A DNA stretch of 64,000 bases, from positions 3,787,501 through 3,851,500 of the forward strand of contig BSDZ01000014.1 of the NCBI GenBank assembly GCA_030268105.1, read 5' to 3'. Shown piece by piece: positions 23,584 to 36,573 of the stretch; the stretch's first letter is position 1, and each line of letters starts with the position of its first letter. Origin of the DNA: Volvox africanus (taxonomy: Eukaryota; Chlorophyta; Chlorophyceae; Chlamydomonadales; Volvocaceae). The position numbers and the translations under genes were made by a program. The notes beneath the pieces are model-generated. The model searched no databases, had not been told where the DNA came from, and saw only the letters and a list, made by a program, of their open reading frames with translations.

Positions 23584-26500
23584 TTTGGGGTTCAAGCTGA
23601 TAGGCGTCTGGATTAATAGCGTGTAAGAGCTTATGTATGACGTTCGAACAATTTTAAAGCTTTAAGACAGCAAAGTCCGAATACAAATATGTAATAAGAA
23701 AGATCACTATATTCTTCTAATCCCAACCACATCGGCTAGAAATTTGGAGCTGTGTGTGGTGTGACCCGTGCTAGGATACAAGACATTAGTAAACAACCGT
23801 ACGGCATAAGCTAACAACTGCAGTAATGTAAAAGTGGGGCCGTGAGATTGAGGACGCAAAAACACTCAGTATGATAGCCATGACTCGGGGGCAGAACAAC
23901 GCCCTTCTCTTTCGTATCTTGATTGGGCAACAATCATGTTAGGCTTTGAAATAACACTCGTTCTTGTGGTATGAAAACAGGAATCCACAATTGTGTTGAA
24001 TTGTACAGCACTGGACCACCGGTGTCTGGGGAAGCCATGACTGCGACTGTGAAAGGCAAGGCAAAGGATAGAACTGGGTCGAAGTTCGGGGACACTTTAT
24101 TACAGGCTGATGCGGGCTCATATATGGGGCTGCGCCCGTATGAAATGGGCGCTTTAGCACCCGGCCGCCGAACCCACAAAATAATGTTTTCGAACTGGAG
24201 ATAACCAAAGGGCTCTGCAGTCTGCTGCCTTCTAAGCAAGCCGTGCGCGCACGATAAGATGTAGTACACGTCTACAACCGGGCGACATATACGGCGGCTG
24301 ACGATGATAATGATCACGAACGAGCCAACAAGAATCGCGGTTCCTTCGCGCACCAAATCAGGGCAACAAATCCCTGCTGCTAAGCAACTCAAAAACTACC
24401 CCGAAGGACTCGTTCAGCAACCCACGGGCTGCCTGAAAACCGGCCAATGGCCAACCATGCCAGAGCACATCCGACTAGCCCGTCGGTTTGCCTCTTCCAG
24501 CAATAGCGGCCAAGGATTGCTCACAGCCGGCGCGGCGCACCCCGCGCATGGCGCGGAAGTGATAGGTATATGGCCCCCCACCACCAAGCACAAACAAGCA
24601 CACAGACACGCACAAACGCACACGTGCAGAAATGAGCAGCACGCGCGGCACGCGCATGCGCACCCTTGTCACACGTGGCGACCAGCAGCAAAGCACATGC
24701 ACAGACGCTAGGAAACCTAACCGCCCGGACAGAAGGTACAAAGTTACCCCCCCACCCACCGCGGCCCCTTCCTTAGGCTCCCAGCAGTATTAGTTTTAAG
24801 GGCTATACCCCTCCCCGAAATCCCTCCGTGCCCTCGAGGGGCGGCAATGCACAGCTGCCGCGTGCACTGCCACGTGTGAAGGCAACCTATATATCCTCAT
24901 CTCCCATTCCTCGCCCGTCTACTGCAGCAGCCAGAAAGCAACGCGACAACCTCCCGTAGATGTTAAACCCCTAGGGATGACTGCAAAACAGCAGCACAGC
25001 AGATAGCGCAGCATAGCTTAGCAAGGCGAGGCCTGCGCAGCATTTATCACCTTGCCACGGAGCGCCCCGCTGCACAGGGAACGAGTCGAGCCAAAAGCAA
25101 AATTCCAGCGTGTCACAGCGATACACCCCAGCAAGACACATGCGCGCGCCTCAGGATCCCATCGTCGGGCCTCCTTCCCTAGACAGAGAAACAACCCAAC
25201 TCAAGTCTATGCCGTCCCCGCATTTTGTCCCAGTCCACCGACTTATGCGCCAGCCTGTTAGGCTCAGATGGCGGGTTGTTTGAACTCACAACGCCGTACG
25301 CAGGAAGGTGATAGGGATAATATGTCGTTTTGACATCGATCACCGCCCTCTATGAATTAATCTCTGATGTGCGGCTAAAGGGTAAAAAAAGGGCAGGCAA
25401 CGTCCAATGGGAGACGGCAAGAAGACGCCGACTCTCTTCCACAGGATACGCATGCCGCCCCCAAGTCCAGTCTCCTCCACCGCGGTGTCTTTCAACCGCA
25501 CGCGACGAGGCCCAGCAAACTACCGGGCGCGCGGCTCCACAGCTTCAGCGACAGCGCCGTCGCAGAACGCATGTTGTGAAAGGGGTCAGAGGACGCGGCG
25601 CCTTCTTGGGTCCTGCCGACGCCCCGCTAAAGCACTGGGCCTCGAGGCCAGATGGGCCTTATCGCCGACGACGAGTATGATCTCTACCTGCTGCAGCGCG
25701 CAAATACCTTGGGGCCCCGCACAAGGCTCCCTAGGGAGTGCCAATCTCTGGGGTCGACGACCGCGCGTGTGTGGGGGTATATAAAACCTTTCCAAAGTTA
25801 CGACATAGCACAAGAACAACCCGCCACCCTCCGCCCTGTCCTTTGCCTAGCCCACAACCCCACCAAGTCCGCAGGCCCCCCTCTCAGCCGACATGGCCCT
25901 TCGTCCTTCAATCATAAAGCAAGCAAATAAACTGCACAGCACAAAACCACATGTGCACGTGACTCACCCCTTCCCGGTGCGCAGCCATCCCTTCCCTCCC
26001 CGCCGTGTTACCAATTCTCATCCTCGCCCCAGGCACGGTCCACAGCACAGGGACCACCTGGCGGCCCGGCCGTATGTGGGGTTGAGTCACAAAACACATA
26101 CCACGCACAGACACGGAAGACAGAAACGTATGCCACAACACGACGCGGGGCGCACGGGGTGGAAAGTACGGTGCTTATTTTGGCGCCAAGCGCGCGGTCG
26201 ATTTCACGCCAAGAGCCGGTCACACCGCCCCGACAACCAGAAGCACGAGCAAAGAAGACAAGCACAGGCACACATGGATGGGCCTACGTCACGCGCGCGC
26301 ACATTTTTAAGGAACTCGGTGCCCCTGGACACCCAACTTGACGGATTAGTTTCTTCGCCAGAGAAGCAACTAGGGCAAATGGGGCCTGGCGAGCTTGCCA
26401 ACAACGTGCGGTATTCATATCGTCTGCGTTTACACAGCCCGCGGTACCCGACCCTGCCGCACCCGGAGCGGCTCAAAGGGCGAGGGAATTGGGCCGGGCC

Positions 26501-26760
26501 AACTTCCCAACCCGTATGCAAAGTGAAGACAAAAAGACTCTTAAGAGATGATGCCCTACGGAGCTAGTAGTACACCCCGCGACGGCGGCGGCGGCGGCAG
26601 CCTCGATGGATGTGCTCCGCTCTCCTTTCCCCCTCTGGCTCTCTTTCATGTGAGGCCGGTTCGGATGCGCTGTTGGGGCGCATGTCGATCAAATCACACA
26701 GTACGAACAGAAGTCCTGCTCGGGCGTTTCGTCCGAATCTCGTCCCGCGAGGAGAACTGC
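23584..26760. other. Intergenic space between RRM gene 3' end and RecQ 5' end
   Basis: About 3.2 kb between two genes on the minus strand, so it should hold the RecQ promoter (near 23600) and the RRM gene 3' UTR (near 26700). No conserved protein motif is seen in the open frames. A CA-rich stretch lies near 24590-24710. A minus-strand TGTAA at 26434-26430, about 330 bases past the RRM stop, is a possible poly(A) signal. Confidence 0.55.
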
Positions 26761-29344
26761 TCAGTACAGCGGCCGGCTCATCGACGCCGCGTTCTGTAAC
26801 ATCAGCAGCGTGCTCAGGTCTGGAACCGGGCCAGGCACACCAGCCGGCGTCGCCGCCGGCGTTGCCAGATAAGGGTTAACGCCAACAGCCGGGGCCGCTG
26901 CCATGTGACTCATATAGGCGCCAATAGGGCCGGCGGCGGCCTGTGTCGGTGCCGCCGCTGCCGCCATGTGCGGATGGTGGGAGTGCGCTGCAGCGGCGGC
27001 GGCCAGTGCCGTTGGAACCTGCAGACCCGTCGTCGTCATGCCGCCATTGCCATTGAGCAGCGAAGCCGCTGCCATCACCTGCTCTCTTGCCGCTGCAAAC
27101 TTTGCCAGCGCGTCCACATACTGCTGTTGCGCATTCATTGTACGAGCCTGCTCCGCCAGCGCCTGCTGCAGCCGAAGGGCATGCTGAATGCAAACATCAG
27201 GGGCTGCAGCAGCAGCCGCGGCAGCCGCGGCAGCAGCGCCACCCCCGCCGCAGGAGCTGAAGACCGGCATCGCGGTGCGGCCCTGGTGTGCCAAGGCGCC
27301 ACGCGGCAAGTGGTGTTGCTGGTGCTGTATGCCGGTCGGACCCGCAGGCGTGACGGTGCGCAGTGGTGGCAGCGGTGGTACTCCAGGGAGGACGCCCGCA
27401 GCTGGGAAACCAGCTGCCGCAGCGGCAGCAGCTGCAGCAGCGGCCGCAGCTGCAGCCGGTGAACGGTTGAGCGCCTGCTGCATGGTGCCTGGATCACTGC
27501 CAACCACGCCAGGCCTTGAATTAGCCACTGCAGCCGCGGCAGCGGCGGCATAAACCCGGCCACGGAGCACATCCTCCGGCTCAGGAATGCCTGGGATACA
27601 GGTGGCGGGGGTCGCAACGCCACAAGCCGATGATGGCGTTCCCGGTGGCGCCGCGGGGGTCGATCCCGGGATAACAGTGGTAGAGGCTACCGAGGGGGCT
27701 CCCGCTTCTGACAGGACAAGGTGCTGACCTGCCGGGGAAGAACCTTCCGTAGAGCAGCTTGGGGCATCGCAGGAGCCAGTCACCAGCGTCGGCGCTGTCG
27801 TTGTCGCCACACTGCTATCGTCGCTAGCGTGGACGGACGCGGTCTCGTCAGAGCTAGCGTCATCGGCTAACGACTGGGCTGCGGAGGATCGGGCTCCAGC
27901 ACTTCCGGGCCCTGGCGCGGCACACCACTTGGCTAGGCGGCTGTGCGCAAGGACCAGGTTGTTCGCATTGGCATTAGCGTTAGCATTAGGTCCGGCGCTG
28001 ACATTGCCCGTGGCTGCTGCACCACTGGCCTTGGTGCTGACAGCGTTGGCACTAGCTGTCACGAAGACGGCGCCATCGGGGACGTCCAGGGCAGACGGTG
28101 TGGCGGGGTTGATCCCAAAGCCCGGGCCCGGGGGAACACTGAGGTTTTGGGGCGGCAGGTCCGTGAGTGACAGCGCCGAGAAGTTTAGCAGGTCTAGTTG
28201 TGACGGCTGCTGGGTAGGGTCGGGAAGCGCTGGCGCTAGAGGGGAGTCGCGCTGTTGCTGCATAGGGCAAGGGGGAGAGGGGGGAGGGAGTCGCAATGAG
28301 ACAGGGGCGCGGCAGGGGCAGATGCGGTGCACAGGCTACCAAGTCACTATTTGAGTTCTACTTTAAGGCGAGAATGTTTCTGTTGATGCATATCTGGCAC
28401 GAGGCTAGATGCGAAGCTAGCAAGCCGGCGAAGGGCTTGTGCGCACTCTGGACCCAAATGAAGCGCTCTCGGCATTTAATTACAAATCATCTAACTCCGT
28501 TCACCATCCTTGGCGCAAGGGCGACGGTGCGGCTTGGCGATAAGTTCCCATCAAAATGCTCACCGCGAGCATAAAGTTGTCCAGCCAAGCTGCGACATGA
28601 GGATTCTGAGGCTGTTGAGGAACAATTCTAGGGCTTTCCAGCATTTGTGCCAAATGAGCCATAAGGTCGGCAGGCTGAAGCTGGGCAGAGAGTTGTAGGG
28701 CATGCTGGAGCGTCTGCATGTTCAGGACGTCTACACTGTGCGAGCTGCCCTCAAGAGCACGCTCTGGACTGAACCACTTCACCGAAAGCCTGCGCCCCAT
28801 ATACAGGAAGTTGTCCATGGCTTGCATAGCGGCTACCGCCTCCTCGTGACGCAGGAAGGTGACGATGGCAAAGCCAGCCGAGCGCCCAGACCGGTGCCGC
28901 GCAATCTGCAGCAAAGCCCAGCAATGTTACTTTAAAAACAGTCCCTTATCGATATCCGATAAAGCCCAGCTCCCGGTCTCAAGGCTAGCCTTCCAGCTTA
29001 ACCAACCCGGTGCGCACGCCACTCACGACGGCCGCAGCTGGACGCACCCCGTCAGCCACAGCAGCGTCTTAAGGCCTAATTCCTTTGGTATCCTAGAAGG
29101 ACAGACCTCTGGGGCCCCGCAGCGAGAGCGCGCCGAGGTTTTCTCACGTACGACCCGAACGCTCCCAAATAGCCTATCCACTCACCTGGCAGTCCGTAAC
29201 AGTCCCAAAGGCAGAGAAGATGGACTGAAGGTGGGCAGAAGTGCAGCCCTTTGCAAGGCCTTTGGCAAACAGCGCGCGGCCAGGCGTAACCGACTGAGTC
29301 GGGGCGGGCCAGCAGGCCACGCCAGCCTGTAATGTAGAAGCCAT
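26761..29344 (-). CDS. RNA-binding protein with one RRM and a long Gln/Ala-rich C-terminal region
   Basis: Three exons on the minus strand: 29344-29186, 28905-28564 and 28257-26761, all phase 0, giving about 665 residues. ATG 29344 (MASTLQAGV) is in frame with the RRM, so no upstream exon is needed. The RRM (about residues 20-95) spans the first intron: RNP2-like ALFAKGLAKGCTSAHLQSIF, then RNP1-like SAGFAIVTF and MDNFLYMGRRLSVKWF. The order beta1-alpha1-beta2-beta3-alpha2-beta4 is complete. Next come PADLMAHLAQMLESP and a region of about 500 residues rich in Ala, Gln, Pro and Gly (disordered) with a conserved-looking helix CIQHALRLQQALAEQARTM, ending SMSRPLY. It probably binds single-stranded RNA; target and exact family (CELF/Bruno-like is one possibility) are unknown. 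Confidence 0.8.
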
Positions 29345-32321
29345 AAAGAAGAATGTAGTTGGGCCGAGATGGGTGCACCGGCCGAAGGTTGCGGACTCCT
29401 CGATAGCGTGAGGATGCGTAGCTAAGCGACAAGGCGCACTGCTATTGAATAGATACTATCTATTTATGATGGAGATTTTCTGTTTGGTCGAAATTTCTAT
29501 ATGTGAGATTCGACAACTACACTTGTGGGCATGGGCGTATACTAAAGACCCCCAGTGCACCGCTACGGGCGGCCGTACTGCTGGCAACAGCGATGACGCC
29601 CAGCAACGTCTGTGGGTTCAAAAGCTTGCATATACAGCTACCCTCCTGCCTCCGGCTTACAAGGATCCCGAATGGCTTTCGGGCCAAATCTTGCCTACTA
29701 GTCCAAACTGGTCCATGATACCCCACGCGGGTGTGGACCTATCGTGACAACATGCCAGCTCTCCTGAGGGAATATCCTATATCTGCATGCTGACATTCAC
29801 AATTACGGGTCCCCCAAGAGATCACAAAGGACACGACCGACACGGCACCCCGATGGCCCGGTGGGCGCTTAAAAGTCGTCAACTGCACGCATTTCCAGAT
29901 ATGAATCCCAAGATCATTTGTTGACCAAGCAGCTAATGCTTGCAAACTCGTATAGGCTAGCAAATGTCCTTTTGGCACTGACATCAGCGTGCCTCAGTTA
30001 GTGGGTCGAAACGTTTCGCACTGGACTTTCTTGTATACAAAGATTTACAAGTATGCAAGATTTATTTATATAGGACGAGAAAACAGATGGTCATAAATAG
30101 GCTTGTCGCCGGCTTGTGGAGGTTCCTTATCATAACTTCACTGGAATCCTGCTCAGCGATACCCGCATGCAGATAACTGTTCAAGAGCATGATGTGATAG
30201 GGAGTCATGACGATCTATCGGTGTTCGTGCTACCGGCGAAGATAATTGCAAGTCGTTTCTTGAGAAACATTCTAGCTAGAAGGAAAAATGCGATCCAAGC
30301 CCCATTCGTTAAATAACGCCAACTCAAATTAAAGATGATATCAAATGATAGACATGGGATGCGTTGATTTTGCGGTGTTGCGCAGTGATGGGCGAGCAGT
30401 GGTATGTACCTATCCCTTACAACTGTTTGAGTTGAACCGCGGCCCAATGCCTTTCAGTAACATGTAGAATTATTTACCTATTTTAAGGCTTATTGTATAC
30501 GGCTTCAAGAGCTTCCGCCCGTTTGAGGGTCACTGGGTCACTAGTTTGCCACCGTGGCGCCCGCTCTTGGAACAAAGCGCCAGGGCTACATTAGAGCTTA
30601 ATTGCATGCACGTCACTCCTAGGGTGGGCGATGCTCGAATTGGCCAGTAAATTGCGTCCCGGCGAATCTACACGTTAGAGAGGCGCTGTGGAGTTACTGA
30701 TATGTTTGCACAGGTCACAAGCACGAAGCCACTTTCAGTTTGAACCTCGTGACATTCATTTCCGTGGTCATACTAGGCTTCTTACTTTGCGATCGCCTTG
30801 ACAAGGTCCAGCTGCGAGCTGTGCAAGGCTGCGGCTGACACTCCTCACCACCGGAGTTCATATTGAAAATTCAAGCGCCAGCACGGCACAACAGTACAAG
30901 AAACATGAAAGGAGTAGACTCATCCACCTGGGAAATCTCGACAACGTTGGAGCAAAGTTGAGTCTCGGCGTAAGTAAGGCCCGAGGGCCGACGTAGGAAC
31001 CTAGCTGCTTTCTGTCCACAGACTCTTAGGCGATGACAAGGCGTAATGAAAAAGATCTGTAAGCCGCTTACCTCGCCATCAGCTCTGCCCAGGCCCCAAC
31101 GCGCGGCTGGGCCCTCCCTTCCAGATAGGTCACGGATATGGACGTGTTGCGTCGCGAAGTACATCGCAAGCTAACGAACTAGGCACAGGCGGGAGCCATG
31201 TATCAGAGCTTTGCCGAACTGATTATTGGCTTTGGAGGCCAACCATGAATGATTCGAGTTAAGCGCAAACTTGCTGTACGCTTGTGCGGTATCTCGTGCA
31301 CCATAACCCTTTACCGACTGCCTCCTGACATTTTTGATTGAGAGCACATACTGAGATCCTTAGCTGCTAACAGCCTGGCATGTGAGTATCAAAGTACCTC
31401 CTGCTGCGCCGCGCTAACGGACCTCCTCCTCGCTGCTTTTTTGCCTCATCTACGCTCAGCTACACGCATCAGGGCACTTTACCTATCCACGAGAAGCAGG
31501 CAAGGAAGGAGGCAATATATCGGGGAGGCTGCGACTTCTGTTGGAGCAGAAGTCAGTCTGACAGCAGGGCGCAAAGGGCAAAGGAAAGACATCACTTCCA
31601 TTAAGAGCCGGCCATGCGTTTTGCTTGGCTGAAGCCGAGGTATGTTAGGAGGCCCAGAGTGCTTTTGCCTGTCCGAGCCTCAGCTCACGGCTTCGTACGA
31701 CTGACATCTGAATTTCCGGAAAAGAATCGCAGCCGCTTCGCTGCACAATCGCAAGGGTAGGGACAGGTAGGAATTGCTCGCCAAAGCTTCATGGAGCCGC
31801 TGCTTGAGCCGGCCTCGACCGAGGGCAGCGAGGCACCCATTTATGTCTTAGAAACGCACGTCACCGAGGGCAACTCGAACGCGCTCTTACAATGGGGTTC
31901 TTGTCATGGTGTTCAAGGCGGACACGCTAGACTTTTTCACATCGCGATCTCTCCATAGCGAATCGCGCCAAATTTGCTCGCTGCTAGTAAGCTTCGCGCC
32001 ACGCCAGGCAACCCGTGACCGTTTTTCGCACGTATTACTGTTTTCTGGCTGAAGCTGCACGCCATCCAGGGTACCAACGAGCATAATGCTCAATGAAACA
32101 GGAAGGTAAGTTGGCTTTCAGCATTTCCCAGCTTGCTATAACATTGAGAAGTGAACGCAAGTTTGGGATGCCGCCCGAATAGGGAAGAAGGCGGGTTGCA
32201 AATCCAATCGGCCCTCTGTTTGGCTGTGGTGCAGAGCCAATTTACCTGTACCGCCATTCTGTATGTCATACCGCCATTTGCTAGTGGGCGAATCAGGTAC
32301 TTGGTGTAAGGCTTCGCTTCG

Positions 32322-32405
32322 TTTGGGGATGAGAAAAGCAGGTGTTAGACGGTTAGGGGGGCCAAGACCCCTAACCGTTTAACACCTGTTTCTCTCATCC
32401 CCAAA
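32322..32405. repeat. Hairpin: 38-bp inverted repeat with 8-base loop
   Basis: Left arm 32322-32359 and right arm 32368-32405 are complementary at 35 of 38 positions. The arms start with TTTGGGGATGAGA and end with GGTTAGGGG at the loop. The length suits a fold-back element remnant or a small-RNA precursor; neither can be shown here. Confidence 0.85.
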
Positions 32406-35400
32406 TGAGGCCGGAATCACTTGCCACTGCTTCAGGAAACGCTGCTGGAGTGGTTGATGTGGTGTCCGCGCAAGATACCGGATACGTCACCAATCTCGAT
32501 ATGTACCCATAGATTCACGGAGGAGCACTACCGAAGCAGCCATCGTTTTGTCAATGCCTTAGCGTAGGGTTAAGTTCTTTAACCTTGTGCCACGATGCCA
32601 CCACTCCCTCCCCGTCGCCCAGACTGGTATCCTTGGTACTTAACCCTTGAAAGAGCTACTTCGCTCTAAAGGGCTGGAAAAATGCTCCCTGTTGCTTGTT
32701 TTTCCGCGACTTTCTCCTTCTCAAGGCAGCGCGTGGGCACCCTAGATACGGCATGGCGAAGAATTTGAATTTTGACGATTTGCCAGTTCCCTTATGGATC
32801 CCTGACGGGCTTCGACCGGGCAGCGTTATGAGCGGCTTGCTTTGGCCGCATACAGCTATGGCTATGTTCTGCTGTTGAACCGCGTTGAAAAATCGTAAAT
32901 TATGTGACTTTGTGATTCATAGCTAGAAGGAGGAAGGGGATCTTCGGGGCTGGCGGAGATCGCTCCCAGCTAGATTCGCTGAATTGTACAGCGTCGTACG
33001 TCGATGTTTTAAATAAGATTGAATCAACCTTTCATGTTTTATTGTGATTGTACTTCATGAAAGGAAGTTAAAGTCAGATGTTACTGGCGTGTAATATTAC
33101 AGATATTTACAGAGTTGGCCACCGTAATTGCAATAATATAATGGGTCAAAGACCGCATATATGGGTTCAACAAAATTTTGTGTGTCCTTTGCATTTAAAC
33201 CTTTAACTTACAAAGCTGGTTTGTTCTTTGGGTCCTACGTGTTATTGGGATAACATCACATCATCCTTAAGAACCCGTGTTATAGCTGTACATAATTCAA
33301 TTGTAAATATTTATTATGATCTCTTTTGCTTTGTAAGGTTGTAAATGTCGCCGTAAGCGCCATGGCGCATGGCCGTGACGATTTCAGCACACGTTGGTTT
33401 TGATTTCGGATTGTGTGACTGAGAAGAACTGCAATTGATTGAAATCGGGACATGTTGCCCGATAATGCTCGTGGCATTCTGTGACATATATGTGTCACGG
33501 TGCGACACATGACATGCATGTAGCTGACAGGCTTGGCATTAATTGTTTAGCTCAATTAAAGAAATAATAAGGTACTTCAAAACAGGGTGGCCACATCGAT
33601 GCCGCTCTCCCTCGCTGGCGGTGTTACGACAACCTGCGACGACAACCCATCATGGAAGTATGAAGCCACAAGTTGCGATGTGTTCAGGAATACGAATTTG
33701 TCTTTAAACAGCAATGTGCTAATAAAATCCAGATCTCCGTTGTCATGTCATGAATAACTCCTCACAGATAGCAACGTGTTAGTACCGCTCAGGTGACTCC
33801 TAAACCTGTACATACATATCAAATTCCGTCGCGACGGGATCAACATTGACGTTACCAATATCGAAGTTATCGGCGATCAACAAGGCTAGCCACAGTACAG
33901 ACTTCAGCGACGGGCAGATGACGGAGCGACTTGCAGCTCACACAGTATTCCTGTTTCACCGAAAGATCATAGGATTTACTTAGGACCTAAACAGGGATCT
34001 AAAATTGTGCTGGATGACATAGTCTTTTCTTCTAACTGACGGACACACATGTCAATCAAGGAAACTGGGCAATACTAAGCTTTGGCCGCTTACTCCATCG
34101 ACCTTTGGCATCAGAAAGGTATAGTGAGGTCGTGCCCTCTCTCACATGATGGTTTGGGCCTCATGCCCCCAATATTGAAAGCCATGCTTTTGAGGCCCTT
34201 GATACAACGGCTCGCAGAGGTAAAGGATTAGTCACTGATCAGTCACATGCAAGTGGAAAACGATTGCGCCCCAACGTATAGCAAAATGATGCGGCTGCAC
34301 CTGGCGGCTGCATGCCCTGCCACGTCAAGTGTTGGTCTGAGACCCCGCGTCTGCAGTTGCATCTGAGCTGTCCGGGCCTCACAGTAACTTAGTTTACTTA
34401 GCGATCTTGCTTGGCACTTAAGGGGGGACTTGAGGGGGCACTTATTGTGTTTGTTGATTGCTTTTACCGTCCCGACGGAGGGGCAGACTAATCGCATTCG
34501 CACGCTTCTCATGCGGAAGGGTACGAGAGATGCTGGCCCACCCTCAGAGTGGCTAGCTTGACCCTCGTGCGAATCAACCCTTCAGAGATGCAGTGTGGCA
34601 GTCCCCATCTTTGTTGATGATTCTCAAGTAGTGGTAAGGATGGCTATGTACTCGTTTCTCATAAGCTAGGGTAGGGCCTCATAATGGAAGGCTCAAGGCC
34701 CATCAGCGGTTTTTGGGTTGAATTTGAGGTCTCTATCTAATCATTCGATCGTTGTTCCTGGGTGCTGACACATGTCATGACGCGGGCTACGGACTGCTGA
34801 TAGCCTTTGGGAGGAGAGCCCTCATCGCCCCTCATCGCTTGACATCAACTGCACGAGGCATTAGCATTACAAAAAGGGGATGGACGGGGTATGGATACAG
34901 AACGACAAGGAAGCCACAAAAGTACGTTCACCAATAAAATGGACGAAGCAGCAACTAGGCCGTCTTAAACACCAGCGTTGGCATGAGGAGTCAGTGGTGG
35001 ACTCCACGTGAAGCTCGAATTGGAGCAATCCGACACCACGCACTGTAGTGAGTCATCAGCCATCGTGAGTCACGCTAGGGACGCCGTACATGACCACCAT
35101 GATAGAGGCAAACGATGCCTACATAGGATCGCTAGAGGGATTCCGTGCTCTCATCGCTACTGTAAGCTACTGTATCACCTGCAGACCAACCTCAATTTGG
35201 GCAACCTCCATACGTCACGCGTGAAGTTTGTCACTCCAGCGCTGCTCCATCTTCGCTAATGACCAGGGAAAAAAACCAAAGAGCAGCGGGATGCCGAAGG
35301 CAGGAAAGGCGAAGCTGACAATGAACCTTAAACCGCGAGAGAAGGGCGGCGGGGATGAGCCAGGAGGCTCGGCGAAAAGACGTGGGGGGGGGGACTAGTC

Positions 35401-35767
35401 AGGTGACTCACCGATGATGAAGCGAGTACTCTAGAACGTGAAGACAGAATGTCTGAACCGAAGAGAGCTCAAAGGAAAAGGTTAGGCTTTAGCTGTACGA
35501 CTGTCGGAACAACCTCCGCCAAGTCCCTACGATGGCTATGCTCCTTCAGGACTAATTGTCAGACGCATGGTAAGAACGACACAAAGTGGGCCTAATACGA
35601 CGATGTGCCACATGATGACAACCGCTTTCACGCCTCTGATAATATCGGACCAACTTTCTGAACAGTCGAGCCAAGTCCAAATCCAAATCCAAGTTCAGTT
35701 TTGGGTAGCTCGTTTGGTTTAGTACCGGTAGTGGAGTCCAAGGCCGATACTTAGCCCAACCAGGGTC

Positions 35768-35855
35768 AGGTGTCAGGTGTCAGGTGTCAGGTGTCTGGGG
35801 TCAGGGTTTCGGGTTCCGGGTTCCGGGTTCGGGGTTCCGGGTTCAGGGGTATGCA
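35768..35855 (+). repeat. Short tandem repeats: (CAGGTGT)n then (GGGTTCC)n
   Basis: Four copies of CAGGTGT are followed by about five imperfect copies of a GGGTTCC/GGGTTCG unit. The second block only loosely resembles a plant-type telomere repeat (TTTAGGG), and I do not call it telomeric. Confidence 0.8.
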
Positions 35856-36573
35856 ACTCGGCCAATGATTGACCCCAACTGCTCAACCATAGTCTTATTC
35901 CAACGCGGCCGCTTCATCACGGTACTTTTATTTCTTCACGAAGAGGCAGCGGCTGATAATTCGTCTGGGCGTCGACACATTCTTTAGGTTTCGGGAATTT
36001 GGTCAGAGTCACGAGATTCATGAGCCGTTCCTTCATCTTACCTATCTGAATCCTATTTCATCAGAAGGACTTCCGCGCGGGCCGCAGTACAGGGCAGTAC
36101 TAGGGCAGTACAAGGGCAACGTTTTCTGCTGTAATGGACAGCAAATCGGTGCCATTAAAAGCTTGCGTACACGCGCTGCAATTTCCGGCAGGGTCTTTGC
36201 CGTAAGTTGTACGCGACACGTTTGGTGCGGTCATAACAACCCTTCAAACAGGACAGAATTTCCACCGTATAATAGAGATCATTTGCAAGTTTCCAAGAAA
36301 AACACCGCGCTTTGCCTTTGCTGTAGGGACTCCAAAAACATTGTACACATCCTGCCGTAAACGCAATTGATACCAGGGGTTGGTGGCACTAAATTCGTGC
36401 AATAACGAGCCACATCCTATTCGGAAGTATGCTGAATATACTGGTAAATACACATATAGTATTTTTCTATGGTTTAGCTTTCACTTTGACCTTCTCTCTT
36501 GACTTCGTTTCACCTTTCTGCCATTAGCAGGGGACTGTTTCTTCTCATCACGCGTAACAAGAACATAAATGAA

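Larger units (their letters stand above)
29345..36573. other. 7.2-kb gene-poor region between divergent genes
   Basis: Lies between the 5' ends of the RRM gene (minus) and the HET/TIR-TPR gene (plus), so it contains both promoters. GC content is visibly lower than in the exonic regions, and a particularly AT-rich stretch runs from about 32880 to 33580. Open frames are short and lack recognisable motifs. It contains a 38-bp stem hairpin at 32322-32405 and short tandem repeats at 35768-35855. I see no coding gene or structural RNA here. Confidence 0.6.

Noticed and set aside
26905..27553. Plus-strand Ala- or Cys/Arg-rich frames
   Set aside because: Antisense shadows of the long RRM-gene exon.
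35805..35850. GGGTTCC/GGGTTCG repeats as interstitial telomere
   Set aside because: Unit differs from volvocine telomere repeats and is imperfect; kept only as a tandem repeat.
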